From Alphaproteobacteria bacterium (lineage in GTDB: Bacteria > Pseudomonadota > Alphaproteobacteria > Rhizobiales > Aestuariivirgaceae), in NCBI GenBank assembly GCA_024639035.1, contig JAHEJE010000068.1:1-10747 (forward strand): a stretch of DNA of 10,747 bases. The letters run 5' to 3'. The translations under genes were made by a program, and so were the position numbers. This document shows positions 1 to 8,012 of the stretch, one piece after another (the stretch's first letter is position 1; the number at the start of each line of letters is the position of its first letter). Below the pieces are notes generated by a model. It did not search any database, was not told the DNA's origin, and saw nothing but the letters and a program-made list of their open reading frames with translations.

Positions 1-771
1 GCCGATGTCAGCGATGAAGAAATTCAGCGCCATGCGCAGGGGATACTTCATCAGCGCCTTGAACGGATGCAGCCCCTTGGCCTTGGCGGTGGTGACGTAC
101 TGCTTTTGCAGTTCATCGAGAAGATTGGCGCGCAGGCGCCTGATCATCGCCGCGGTTCCCGCGGTGCCGATGATGAGGACCGGAACCCACAGGTGTTCGA
201 GAACAGACCTGAACTTCGCCCAGCTCATCGGCTGGTTGAGATATTCGGCGTCCATGAGGCCGCCGATCGATACGCCGAACCAGATGTTGGCGAAATACAG
301 GAACACCAGGGCAAGCAGGAAGTTGGGCGTCGCCAGTCCGAGCAGCCCGACGAAGGTCAGGCCGTAATCGCTCCAGCTGTACTGATGGGTCGCCGAATAG
401 ATGCCGATCGGAAAGGCCACCAGCCAGGTGAACGCAATGGTGACGACCGACAGCAGGATGGTCAGCCACAGTCTGTCGCCGACGACATCCGACACCGGAA
501 GTTCGTACTCGAAAGAGTAGCCGAAGTCGCCGTGCAGCATGCCCCAGACCCATAGGAAGTAGCGCTCGATCAGCGGCTTGTCGAAGCCGTATTCCTCGCG
601 CAGGAACTCGATGCGGCGGGAATCGACGCTTTCGCCCTGGGCAACCAGTTCAGCGATGTAGGTCTCGAAATAGTCGCCCGGCGGCAGTTCGATGATGGCG
701 AACACCAGGGCGCTGATAATCAGCAATGTCGGTATCATCACCAGTATGCGATGGATGATGTAGCCGATCAT
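1..771 (-). CDS. ABC transporter permease, OppB/DppB type (partial, C-terminus outside window)
   Basis: Inner-membrane permease subunit of a family-5 (oligopeptide/dipeptide/nickel/oligosaccharide) ABC importer. The 257 codons in the window start at ATG 769-771 and read MIGYIIHRILVMIPTL, the usual OppB/DppB N-terminus with a first membrane helix. A periplasmic segment follows, containing the family-typical EYGFDKPLIERY and HGDFGYSF. Further helices come next, then a cytoplasmic EAA-type loop (YVTTAKAKGLHPF, about residues 225-237) that contacts the ATPase. The last part of the protein, probably 70-90 residues, lies beyond position 1. The start is 3 bp after the stop of the solute-binding protein gene, so the two are probably cotranscribed and translationally coupled. 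A second permease (OppC/DppC type) is expected further left but is not visible. Family assignment is firm; the substrate cannot be read from this subunit. Confidence 0.93.
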   Translation of the reverse strand, partial: MIGYIIHRILVMIPTLLIISALVFAIIELPPGDYFETYIAELVAQGESVDSRRIEFLREEYGFDKPLIERYFLWVWGMLHGDFGYSFEYELPVSDVVGDRLWLTILLSVVTIAFTWLVAFPIGIYSATHQYSWSDYGLTFVGLLGLATPNFLLALVFLYFANIWFGVSIGGLMDAEYLNQPMSWAKFRSVLEHLWVPVLIIGTAGTAAMIRRLRANLLDELQKQYVTTAKAKGLHPFKALMKYPLRMALNFFIADIG

Positions 772-774
772 CGC

Positions 775-2676
775 CTATTCACCATCGATCCAGAAGGTGT
801 CCATTCCATACATGCCGAAATAGGCGCCAGGGGCAAAGCTGAAGACCCCCTCTTTGGGAACATTCTTCAGGTTGGTGGCGACCACGACAGGCTGGCGCAC
901 GCCGTTGACGGTTCCGATGGAGAAGACCTGGTCGGTGTAGATGGCGAGCATCTTGTGCCAGATCTCGGCGCGCTGGGCGCTGTCTTTTGCAACCACCCAG
1001 CTTTCTGCCAGCTTCGCCAGTTCCTTGACTTCCGGCAACTCGGGTTCCTCGCCGAGCTTGCCACCGGTCTGGTAGTAGTTGCCCCAGCGCGGCCACTGGA
1101 GCTGGTCTTCGGCGCTCGGGGCAATCTCGCGCGGGCTCATCTGCGAGGTCACCACGGCATTGTCGAGCCCGGACCACACCGACATCACGGTCTGGCCGGC
1201 GAACACCCGCTTGCGCAGGATGTCGCGTTGCGATGTCTTGATGAAAGCCTTGATGCCGATCTCGGTGAAATGGTCGGCAATCAGCTCAAGCAAGTCGGTC
1301 TGCTCGGTGCTCTCGCCGGCGGTTTCGATGATCAGGTCGGCAGTCGCCCCGTTCGGCAGCAGGCGCACGTCGTCATCGTTGCGTTTGTCCATGCCCATCT
1401 CATCGAGCAGCCGGTTGGCCGCATCGGGGTCGTACTGCGACCAGGCTTCCTGGTATTCCGGCTTGAACAGCGGACTGTCCTCGATCACGGTATCGGCGCT
1501 CTCGCGGGCCAGACCGAGATAGACCGCCTGGTTGATCTCCTCGCGGTCGATGGCCATCGACAGGGCCCTGCGGAAACGGACATCGCGCACGACCGGCTTC
1601 CAGTTCTCGTCATCGACGTTGAGATTGGGCAACAATGCAAGTTGCGAGCCCTTGCCGTCGCGCCACAGGCTGACCTTGATCTTGCCCTGCTTTTCGGACT
1701 CCTTGAGGAAGGTGAAATTGTCGAAGCGCAGATAGCGCGCCTGCAGATCGCTGTCGCCGGCGCCGGTCTTTGCCGGCACCAGTGCGGTCGACCCCATCGA
1801 CATCACCACCTTGTCGACATAGGGCAACTGCCTTGCGTTCTCATCGACGCGGTGAAAGTAAGGGTTGCGGGCGAATTCGAACTGCTCCGACGGCGGGTTT
1901 ATGATGTTGTGCCATGGGTCCAGGGTCGGCAGATCGGGATTTTCCGGGCGGTACTGGCGGCCCTGGCGAATGTGCATGCCGCGCCAGTTCCTGGCGCCGG
2001 TCTCGGCGGCAAGTTCCTTCAGCTTTTCTTCAGTCTGATACCTTTTGTGGAACTGCTTCATGTAGTGGGCGGGCATGGCCAGGAAGATCGGCCGCGGGGC
2101 AGCAAGGGCCAGCAGGAACTCCGGGTTCGGGTCCTGCCAGGTGAAACGGACGGTGGTTTCGTCGATGACCTCGAACTGCGGCCCCCTGCCGTTGACGATC
2201 AGTTGTGCGGGAAGACCGCCGGCGCCCAGTTCCTCGTCGTTGAGGACATCTTCCCAGACATAGCGGATATCCTCAGAGGTGAAGGGATGCCCGTCCGACC
2301 ATTTGTGGCCCTTGCGCAGATGAAAGGTAAAGACGCGGTTTTCCTCGTTGTCGACACTTTCCAGGATGTCCGGCACCAACTCATAATTCTCGTTGAAGAC
2401 GACGAAGCGGGCATAGCCGTAGACGGTCATCATACGGATGTCTTTTTGCTTGCCCATCAACATCCGGATCCTGCCGCCATGGCGACCGGGCTCGCGTCCC
2501 AGTGCGGTCATGTCGATGACCCGCGGCGTCTGCGGCAGGCGTTCGGCGACCGGCGGCAACTCGCCGTTCTTGACCTTTTGTTCCAGGCTCGGTGTTTCAA
2601 TGTAACCGTCGGCAAAGGCCCCGGCCGGAAGGGCCAGCAGGACAAGACCATACGCAACCGCCAAAAGCGTCCTCAT
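775..2676 (-). CDS. ABC transporter substrate-binding protein, family 5 (SBP_bac_5)
   Basis: Periplasmic solute-binding protein of 633 residues that delivers substrate to the adjacent permease. Residues 1-22 form a signal peptide (Met-Arg, a leucine/alanine-rich core, then LPAGAFA with likely cleavage before DGY). The mature part shows family-5 features: LRKGHKWSDGHPFTSEDIRY around residues 120-139, FEVIDETTVRF near 168-178, and RFRRALSMAIDREEIN near 369-384. The length is above that of classical DppA/OppA (about 530-540) and closer to YejA-type and oligosaccharide-binding members of the family. No lipobox cysteine is seen. The ATG overlaps the TGA of the upstream ATPase gene (ATGA) and has a strong Shine-Dalgarno GAGGGAG 8 nt upstream. 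Ligand is unknown: oligopeptides are the default guess, but family-5 proteins of this size also bind oligosaccharides or opines. Confidence 0.93.
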   Translation of the reverse strand: MRTLLAVAYGLVLLALPAGAFADGYIETPSLEQKVKNGELPPVAERLPQTPRVIDMTALGREPGRHGGRIRMLMGKQKDIRMMTVYGYARFVVFNENYELVPDILESVDNEENRVFTFHLRKGHKWSDGHPFTSEDIRYVWEDVLNDEELGAGGLPAQLIVNGRGPQFEVIDETTVRFTWQDPNPEFLLALAAPRPIFLAMPAHYMKQFHKRYQTEEKLKELAAETGARNWRGMHIRQGRQYRPENPDLPTLDPWHNIINPPSEQFEFARNPYFHRVDENARQLPYVDKVVMSMGSTALVPAKTGAGDSDLQARYLRFDNFTFLKESEKQGKIKVSLWRDGKGSQLALLPNLNVDDENWKPVVRDVRFRRALSMAIDREEINQAVYLGLARESADTVIEDSPLFKPEYQEAWSQYDPDAANRLLDEMGMDKRNDDDVRLLPNGATADLIIETAGESTEQTDLLELIADHFTEIGIKAFIKTSQRDILRKRVFAGQTVMSVWSGLDNAVVTSQMSPREIAPSAEDQLQWPRWGNYYQTGGKLGEEPELPEVKELAKLAESWVVAKDSAQRAEIWHKMLAIYTDQVFSIGTVNGVRQPVVVATNLKNVPKEGVFSFAPGAYFGMYGMDTFWIDGE

Positions 2677-4583
2677 TGCGTCAACTCCCTCAAATCAGCC
2701 TGGTCACGTGCAAGGACATAGTGGCCCTGCGTGACTTCTACATGCTTCAGGCGGCCGGCATCGCCCGGCTCCTCGCGAAACTGCGGCGCCCATTCCGACA
2801 TATCGGAGGCGCCCTCAAGACGCAATGAGGCAAATTCAAGTGGCCGCGACAGATCGGGATAGGGAACCGCGGCAAGCAGCGAGCGGGTGTAGGGGTGGAT
2901 CGGCGAACGAAACAGTACCTCGCGCGGCGCGGTCTCGACGATCCGGCCCCGGCACATGACCGCAATGCGGTCGGCCATGTAGTCGACAACCGCCAGGTTA
3001 TGGGAAATGAACAGGTAGGTCAGGCCGAGCTGGGCCTGCAGGTCCTTCAGCAGATTGAGGACCTGGGCCTGGACCGAAACGTCGAGCGCCGACACCGGCT
3101 CGTCGCAGATGAGGAACTCCGGGTTGAGCGCCAGGGCCCTGGCAATGCCGATGCGCTGGCGCTGGCCGCCGGAAAAGCTGTGCGGGTAGCGACTGAGGAA
3201 TCTGGGATCGAGGCCGACAACCTGCATCAGTTCCTTGATGCGGCCGGTGCGCGATGCGTCGTCGCCGATGTTGTGGATCTCCAACGGCTCACGCAGAATG
3301 TTCGATACCGTCATGCGCGGACTGAGCGAGGAGAACGGGTCCTGAAACACCATTTGCATGCGGGTACGGAACTGCTTCAGGTCACGGTCGTCAAGCGCCA
3401 GGACGTCCTGTTCTCCGTTCTTGCCGTGGAAGATCACCGAACCGCTGTCGGCGGTGACGGCCCGCATGATCAGCTTCGACACGGTTGTCTTGCCGCAGCC
3501 GCTCTCACCGACGAGGCCGAAACATTCGCCCGGCCGGATGGCAAAGGACACATTGTCGACGGCCTTGACGCTGGTTTCCTCGCCGGCGGCGAAGAACCAG
3601 CCTGACTTGCGGGTGGTGTAACTCTTTGCCAGGCGGTCGACCTCAAGGATCGGCTGGTCGGTCTGCCGTGCCGCCGCGACCGGTTCGCGGTCCAGGATCG
3701 TTGCGGCGTCGACCTTCACTTCGCGCAGGGATTTCAGCCGCTCGCCCTCGTGCATGTCGAAGTGCGGGACCGCGGCCAGCAGGGCCTTGAGGTATTCGTG
3801 CTTGGGGTTGGCGAAGATCTCCTTGACCGGACCGGCCTCCATGATCTCGCCGTGGTAGATCACGATGACCTCGTCGGCCATGTTCGCCACCACGCCGAGG
3901 TCGTGCGTGATCAGCAGGATGGCCATGCCGAGCTTGTCCTGAAGCTCCTTGAGCAGTTTCAGAATCTGCGCCTGGATCGTGACATCGAGCGCCGTCGTCG
4001 GTTCGTCGGCTATCAGCAGCGCCGGCCGGCAAATCAGCGCCATGGCGATCATCGCGCGCTGGCGCAGGCCACCGGACAACTCGAACGGGTACATGTCATA
4101 GGCGCGGGCCGGGTCGGGAAAGCCGACGAGGCCCAGCATCTCCTCGGTGCGGGCGCGACAGGCCTCGGACTCGACCTGCTGATGCAGGCGCAGGGCCTCT
4201 TCGATCTGATCGCCGACGGTGTGCAGCGGCGACAGCGACGTCATCGGTTCCTGGAAGATGATGGCGATACGGCCGCCGCGCAATTGGCGCATCTGCGGAC
4301 CGTCAGGCGAGAACGATGCAATGTCGACCGGCGGCTCATCGGTGGCCGGGTCATCGAACAGAATCCGGCCTCCGGTCACGCCCCCTGCCCGCGGCAGGAT
4401 GCCCATGACCGATTGAGCGCAGACCGACTTGCCGGACCCCGATTCCCCCACCAACGCGACGACACTGCCCGGCCTTACGCGGAAATTGACACCTTTGACA
4501 ACTTCCAACCGGCCAGACTGCAACGTGAACGAGATGCGCAGGTCTTCGACCTGAAGCAGATTTTGCGATGGCGAACCATCCAC
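2673..4583 (-). CDS. Double-domain ABC ATPase (DppD-DppF-like fusion) of a family-5 importer
   Basis: Cytoplasmic ATPase of 636 residues that carries both nucleotide-binding domains in one chain, as in YejF and GsiA. Domain 1 (about 8-290) has Walker A GESGSGKS at 46-53, Q-loop Q111, signature LSGGLRQR at 169-176, Walker B LLIADE at 189-194 and H-loop H227. Domain 2 (about 311-580) has Walker A GESGCGKT at 359-366, Q414, signature FSGGQRQR at 470-477, Walker B FLICDE at 490-495 and H528. Each domain is followed by the oligopeptide-transporter C-terminal motif (KHEYLKALLAAVPHF; IHPYTRSLLAAVPYPD), which sets the subfamily. All catalytic elements are intact in both halves. The start is GTG at 4581-4583; no ATG in frame gives a better N-terminus. 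It is the first visible gene of the operon and overlaps the binding-protein gene by 4 bp. ATPase-first order differs from the usual dppABCDF order. Confidence 0.95.
   Translation of the reverse strand: MDGSPSQNLLQVEDLRISFTLQSGRLEVVKGVNFRVRPGSVVALVGESGSGKSVCAQSVMGILPRAGGVTGGRILFDDPATDEPPVDIASFSPDGPQMRQLRGGRIAIIFQEPMTSLSPLHTVGDQIEEALRLHQQVESEACRARTEEMLGLVGFPDPARAYDMYPFELSGGLRQRAMIAMALICRPALLIADEPTTALDVTIQAQILKLLKELQDKLGMAILLITHDLGVVANMADEVIVIYHGEIMEAGPVKEIFANPKHEYLKALLAAVPHFDMHEGERLKSLREVKVDAATILDREPVAAARQTDQPILEVDRLAKSYTTRKSGWFFAAGEETSVKAVDNVSFAIRPGECFGLVGESGCGKTTVSKLIMRAVTADSGSVIFHGKNGEQDVLALDDRDLKQFRTRMQMVFQDPFSSLSPRMTVSNILREPLEIHNIGDDASRTGRIKELMQVVGLDPRFLSRYPHSFSGGQRQRIGIARALALNPEFLICDEPVSALDVSVQAQVLNLLKDLQAQLGLTYLFISHNLAVVDYMADRIAVMCRGRIVETAPREVLFRSPIHPYTRSLLAAVPYPDLSRPLEFASLRLEGASDMSEWAPQFREEPGDAGRLKHVEVTQGHYVLARDQADLRELTQ
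2685..2691 (-). promoter_or_regulatory. Ribosome binding site of the solute-binding protein gene
   Basis: On the minus strand GAGGGAG lies 8 nt before ATG 2674-2676, inside the last codons of the ATPase gene. It is the strongest Shine-Dalgarno I noticed in the window. It fits the need for far more binding protein than ATPase from one mRNA. Confidence 0.75.
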
Positions 4584-4592
4584 GCGCGCACT

Positions 4593-4600
4593 TCCCCTCC
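4593..4600 (-). promoter_or_regulatory. Ribosome binding site supporting the GTG start of the ABC ATPase
   Basis: Minus-strand GGAGGGGA ends 9 nt before GTG 4581-4583. The nearby minus-strand ATG at 4577-4579 is out of frame with the ATPase. This motif is the main support for the GTG call. Confidence 0.6.
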
Positions 4601-4699
4601 AATAGTCAGCTCATCTACTCGCGCAGAGTTCGCCCCTGCCCCATTCACCCGGGAAATTGGTACCATCGCCGACCAAGCTTGTCGAGACGTACAAAAGAC

Positions 4700-4727
4700 T
4701 TCGCATTACGCAAAACGGGGTTATGAT
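4700..4727 (+). promoter_or_regulatory. Candidate promoter for the glycosyltransferase-deacetylase operon
   Basis: The 173-bp spacer 4584-4756 separates divergent operons. In it TTCGCA (4700-4705) is followed after 16 bp by TATGAT (4722-4727), which match the sigma-70 boxes TTGACA and TATAAT at 4/6 and 5/6 positions. Transcription would start near 4734, giving a leader of about 22 nt before ATG 4757. A 5-bp inverted repeat TTACG (4706-4710) / CGTAA (4736-4740) brackets the -10 box and could be chance. I could not pick a convincing promoter for the minus-strand ABC operon in the same spacer. Confidence 0.4.
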
Positions 4728-4756
4728 CCGGGCTACGTAACAAACCTGAGCCGGTC

Positions 4757-5872
4757 ATGAGAGTTGCCTTCTATGCACCGCTGAAACCGCCCGATCACGC
4801 CGTGCCGTCGGGCGATCGGCTGATGGCCAACCTGTTGATGCGGGCCATGCAACTCGCCGGGCACGAGGTGGAGATCGTTTCGCGGTTCAGGAGCTTCACC
4901 CGGCGGGCGACCGACCACGCGCTGTTCGCCGAGGCCGAGGCCGAGCAGCACCGGATTTCGGTGGGCTGGGCCGCGCGGACCCAGGACCGGTTGCCGGACC
5001 TGTGGTTCACCTATCATCCGTACTACAAGGCACCCGACCTGATTGGACCGGAGCTGGCCCGCGCCAGGGGCATCCCCTATGTCACGGCGGAAGCGTCCTA
5101 TGCCGGCAAGCGCGATCTCGATGACTGGGCCAAGCTGCAGGCGCGGGTGAAATCGGCGATCTCCGAAGCCCAGATCAACTTCTGCCTGACACCGGTCGAC
5201 CGGGAGGGTCTGTCGCGTTTCGTTGCGCCCGAGCGGTTGTGCGACCTGCCGCCATTCATTGATGCGACAGGGTTGCAGGCCGCCGAAACCGACAATGGCG
5301 GCAAGGTCCGGCTGGTCAGCGTGGCGATGATGCGGCCGGGTGTGAAGGTCGAAAGTTACCGGCTGCTGGCCCAGGTGCTCGGTATGCTGTGCGAGGCGAA
5401 CTGGACCCTGACCGTCATCGGCGACGGATCGGAACGCCAGATGGTGCAATCGATGTTCTCGGGGCATTTCGCAGACCGGGTGACGTTCACCGGCGAACTT
5501 GACCGTACCGGGCTGGCGCAACAACTTGCCTGCCACGACATTTTCGTGTGGCCGGGTATCGGCGAGGCCTACGGGCTGGCCTATCTGGAAGCGCAGGCCT
5601 GCGGGCTGCCGGTGGCGGCCGTCGACAACCGGGGGGTTCCGAGCGTCGTCGTCGACGGGACCACGGGACTGCTTTCGAGCCTGGGCGACGCGGCCGGCCT
5701 GGCGAACAATCTGGACCGGCTGATCGGCGACGGGCGCCTGCGCGCGCGGCTGGGGTCGGCAGCACGGGCTTTCGTTCACAACGAGCGCTCTATTGACGTG
5801 GCTGCCGGGATACTCGATCAAGGTCTGAAACGTGCGGTCGACATGATCGGCAAGACTGAGTTATTGGCCTGA
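4757..5872 (+). CDS. Glycosyltransferase family 4 (GT-B fold)
   Basis: Retaining glycosyltransferase of 371 residues, cytoplasmic or membrane-associated; it transfers a sugar from a nucleotide-sugar donor to an unknown acceptor. The N-terminal half (MRVAFYAPLK, then PSGDRLMANLLMRAM at 17-31) is the acceptor-side Rossmann domain. The C-terminal half has RLVSVAMMRPGVKV (185-198), LTVIGDGSER (218-227) and the GT4 donor-site EX7E motif E270-AYGLAYL-E278 followed by ACGLP. The length is normal and both glutamates are present. There is no signal peptide or transmembrane helix. The start MRVAFYAP is typical of the family; a weak TGAG sits 6 nt upstream. The gene is first in a two-gene operon with a polysaccharide deacetylase, which suggests that the transferred or acceptor sugar is N-acetylated. 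From memory, close relatives are common in alphaproteobacteria, with no defined substrate known to me. Confidence 0.9.
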   Translation: MRVAFYAPLKPPDHAVPSGDRLMANLLMRAMQLAGHEVEIVSRFRSFTRRATDHALFAEAEAEQHRISVGWAARTQDRLPDLWFTYHPYYKAPDLIGPELARARGIPYVTAEASYAGKRDLDDWAKLQARVKSAISEAQINFCLTPVDREGLSRFVAPERLCDLPPFIDATGLQAAETDNGGKVRLVSVAMMRPGVKVESYRLLAQVLGMLCEANWTLTVIGDGSERQMVQSMFSGHFADRVTFTGELDRTGLAQQLACHDIFVWPGIGEAYGLAYLEAQACGLPVAAVDNRGVPSVVVDGTTGLLSSLGDAAGLANNLDRLIGDGRLRARLGSAARAFVHNERSIDVAAGILDQGLKRAVDMIGKTELLA

Positions 5873-5890
5873 CGAGAGATATCGCCACCC

Positions 5891-6655
5891 GTGTTTTCTT
5901 CCCTCAGCGACGAGCTTGACTGCTGGGCTTCGGCAGGCCTGCAGGCAAGGCTGTGGTTTCGCGACGATGATGCCACACAACCGACCGAGGCCCTGGTGCG
6001 GCTGGCGGAGCTGGCGGACCGCTTCGCCGTACCGATGCTGTTGGCGGTGGTGCCGAAGCCGGCGACGCGCCAGCTCGGGCAGTTCATCGCAAACAATCCG
6101 CTGCTCGATGCCGCGGTGCATGGCTACCGGCATCGCAGCCACGCTGCGGCCGGGCAGAAGTCGATCGAGCTGGGCGGGGCACATCCGGTGGCCGCGGTGT
6201 GCCGGGAATTGTCGTGGTCTCTCGGGCGGCTGCAGGAGCTGTGCGGGCCGTCGGCCGGCGACATCCTGGTGCCGCCGTGGAACCGTATTGCCCCGGACGT
6301 GGTGCAACAGTTGCCCGAACTCGGGTTTGGCGCCCTGTCGACGTTCGGCGCGGCGAACGAAGCCGGCAACGTCGAGGGACTTGTGCAACTCAACACGCAC
6401 CTCGACATCATCGACTGGAAGGCCAGCAGAGGCGGCCGCGATCCCGAATGGCTGGTGCGCGAACTGGTCAAACTGCTGGCGCAGGCCCGGGATGCAGAGA
6501 ACGCTCCGGTCGGCGTGCTCGCCCACCATCTGGTTCACGATGCAACGGCGTGGAACTTCCTTGAGGGTTTGTTCGATGCAACAACCGGACATCCCGGCGC
6601 CATCTGGTGCAGGGCATCGCAGTTGACGCAGAACGGCGCTATACTTTCAGCCTGA
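5891..6655 (+). CDS. Polysaccharide deacetylase family protein (NodB/CE4-like)
   Basis: Predicted metal-dependent N- or O-deacetylase of 254 residues acting on a glycan or glycolipid. Visible CE4-type elements are an aspartate cluster WFRDDDA (D25-D27; catalytic base and metal ligand), the metal-binding H77-GYR-H81 with an extra H84, PPWN (128-131) at the position of motif 3, and HHLVHD (212-217) near the C-terminus as the likely motif 5 histidine. There is no signal peptide, so a cytoplasmic reaction is likely, unlike many peptidoglycan deacetylases. The start is GTG at 5891; the frame is closed upstream by the TGA that ends the glycosyltransferase, and a weak GAGAG lies 12 nt before it. It is cotranscribed with that gene, so a transfer-then-deacetylate order is plausible. 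Its last 17 bp overlap the end of the opposing cyclase gene. Fold is well supported, substrate unknown. Confidence 0.85.
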   Translation: MFSSLSDELDCWASAGLQARLWFRDDDATQPTEALVRLAELADRFAVPMLLAVVPKPATRQLGQFIANNPLLDAAVHGYRHRSHAAAGQKSIELGGAHPVAAVCRELSWSLGRLQELCGPSAGDILVPPWNRIAPDVVQQLPELGFGALSTFGAANEAGNVEGLVQLNTHLDIIDWKASRGGRDPEWLVRELVKLLAQARDAENAPVGVLAHHLVHDATAWNFLEGLFDATTGHPGAIWCRASQLTQNGAILSA

Positions 6656-7994
6656 CCAATTCCAGGGGTTCGCCGAAGGCCTCGATCGAGCTGGACCGGA
6701 CGATGTCAACCGGCTTGCCCTGATACCCTTGCGCTTGCGCCAGCTCGAATGTGGCCCGGTCGGTCAGGGCCTTCGACTGCACTGTCTTGTTGTGCTTTTC
6801 CAGTTTCGCGGCCAGGTTCACCGCCGCACCGATGGCGGTGTATTCGAGCCGGTTTTCACCACCGAGAGCGCCAAACACGATCGGCCCCGCCGCGGCGGCG
6901 GCATTGACGTTTTCCGGCTTGATCCGGCGCAGAACCGGGATGTCCAGCCAGTGCCGGGCGTCTTCGGCAATGTCATCTATGGTGCGCAGGGCATCGGCTG
7001 CATGGGTGTCGCTCGGCACGACCGCACCGAACGTCGCCATGATGCCATCGCCAAGGAACTTGTCGATGGTGCCGCCGTGGCGCTGGATGATCGGCACGAT
7101 ACGCTTTTCATACTCCGACAGCATGGAAACGACCCTGGTCGCATCGAGTTGCGCCGCCATCGACGTGAAGCCGCGGATATCGACGAACAGGATGGTGGCA
7201 TCGCGACGAACGCCTTCGCCCGACTCCACGCGACGATCGGCCCCGGTGATCTGGCGCGCCACCGACTCGTCGAAAAATCGCGACAGGTCCCTTGCCGCCA
7301 TCTGCTCGCTGACCGAGGTGACAAGCAAAACGCGCGCCCGCTTGAGCGCCAGCGCAATGATGAAGGTAACGAAGAGTATGGACAGGATCTTGTCGACCTC
7401 GGCACCGATCAGCACCGAATTCGTGGTCATGTAGTGCACGTAGTCGCGGGTGATCATGGCGTCGACGGGGTCGGCGTAAACGACATAGAGCGTCATGGCG
7501 ATCCAGCCAACGGCGGCGGACAGTCCGGCGGCGATGACGAAGCGGGCCTCGAACCGAAGCGCGCGCAGGGCGATGAAAATGAAGATGTAGAGCAGCGTCG
7601 GCGCCTTGAGATAGAACGACGCCGGCTGGCGGTACTGGATGTGGAAACTCCAGATCAGCACCATCAGCATGGCGATGTCGATCACGATCGAACAGTAGAC
7701 CGCCCAATTCGGCAGGCCCTTCTTCAGGGCCCAGACCAGGCCGACCACATTGAGCAGGCAGTAGGCAGCGAGCGCATAAGGCACCGGCGAAAACTCGGTG
7801 CCGATGTCGGTCTTCGGCGCAATCAGGTAGAGCGCGGCCCAGATCGCCACGACGAAAAGCTGGATCAGTTTGATGAGGACTTCGCTTGAATTCTCGTTGC
7901 GCGCGATGGTCTTCAGGGTGCGGGCGGGCAGGCTGAGAGTCTGGTGCCCGGCGGCGTCTCTCAGAACATCCGCGAGCGCGGTGGAATTCGACAT
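6639..7994 (-). CDS. Membrane class III adenylate/guanylate cyclase with six-helix N-terminal domain
   Basis: Predicted nucleotide cyclase of 451 residues, making cAMP (or cGMP) at the inner membrane. The N-terminal half has about six hydrophobic segments (near 39-60, 71-90, 97-117, 131-147, 152-173, 200-218) and is the likely sensor. A short linker (about 225-262) leads to the catalytic domain (about 264-451). Metal ligands are D272 in FVDIRGFT and D316 in FLGDG; the purine-selecting pair is K312 (DKFLGD) and T386 (EYTAIG), which favours ATP. The transition-state Asn is N393, but the Arg expected four residues later is Lys397 (NLAAKLE, codon AAA at 6804-6806). It starts 18 bp after the MBL hydrolase stop, with a weak TGAG as ribosome site, so the two form an operon. 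Domain assignment is secure; activity is likely but the Arg-to-Lys change leaves doubt. Confidence 0.9.
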   Translation of the reverse strand: MSNSTALADVLRDAAGHQTLSLPARTLKTIARNENSSEVLIKLIQLFVVAIWAALYLIAPKTDIGTEFSPVPYALAAYCLLNVVGLVWALKKGLPNWAVYCSIVIDIAMLMVLIWSFHIQYRQPASFYLKAPTLLYIFIFIALRALRFEARFVIAAGLSAAVGWIAMTLYVVYADPVDAMITRDYVHYMTTNSVLIGAEVDKILSILFVTFIIALALKRARVLLVTSVSEQMAARDLSRFFDESVARQITGADRRVESGEGVRRDATILFVDIRGFTSMAAQLDATRVVSMLSEYEKRIVPIIQRHGGTIDKFLGDGIMATFGAVVPSDTHAADALRTIDDIAEDARHWLDIPVLRRIKPENVNAAAAAGPIVFGALGGENRLEYTAIGAAVNLAAKLEKHNKTVQSKALTDRATFELAQAQGYQGKPVDIVRSSSIEAFGEPLELVRLKV

Positions 7995-8012
7995 GGGGTT
8001 TTGCTCAGCCGC

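Noticed and set aside
751..2721. A 656-codon open frame on the plus strand opposite the whole solute-binding protein gene
   Set aside because: It lacks recognisable domains or a ribosome site, and mirrors the codon bias of the minus-strand gene, as is usual in GC-rich DNA.
4057..4080. Variant ABC signature LSGGL (instead of LSGGQ or LSGGM) in ATPase domain 1
   Set aside because: This position varies among hydrophobic residues and Gln in DppD-like domains, and all other catalytic motifs are intact, so it is not evidence of loss of function.
4706..4740. Inverted repeat TTACG ... CGTAA around the candidate -10 box
   Set aside because: Only 5 bp per arm with a 25-bp gap; such repeats are common by chance, so it is not listed as an operator.
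4733..5821. A 362-codon minus-strand frame opposite the glycosyltransferase
   Set aside because: Arg/Pro/Gln/His-rich composition and no motifs; the plus strand encodes a complete GT4 enzyme.
6729..7889. A 386-codon plus-strand frame opposite the membrane cyclase
   Set aside because: Shadow of the cyclase gene; composition is dominated by Arg, Gly, Asp and His with no family signature.
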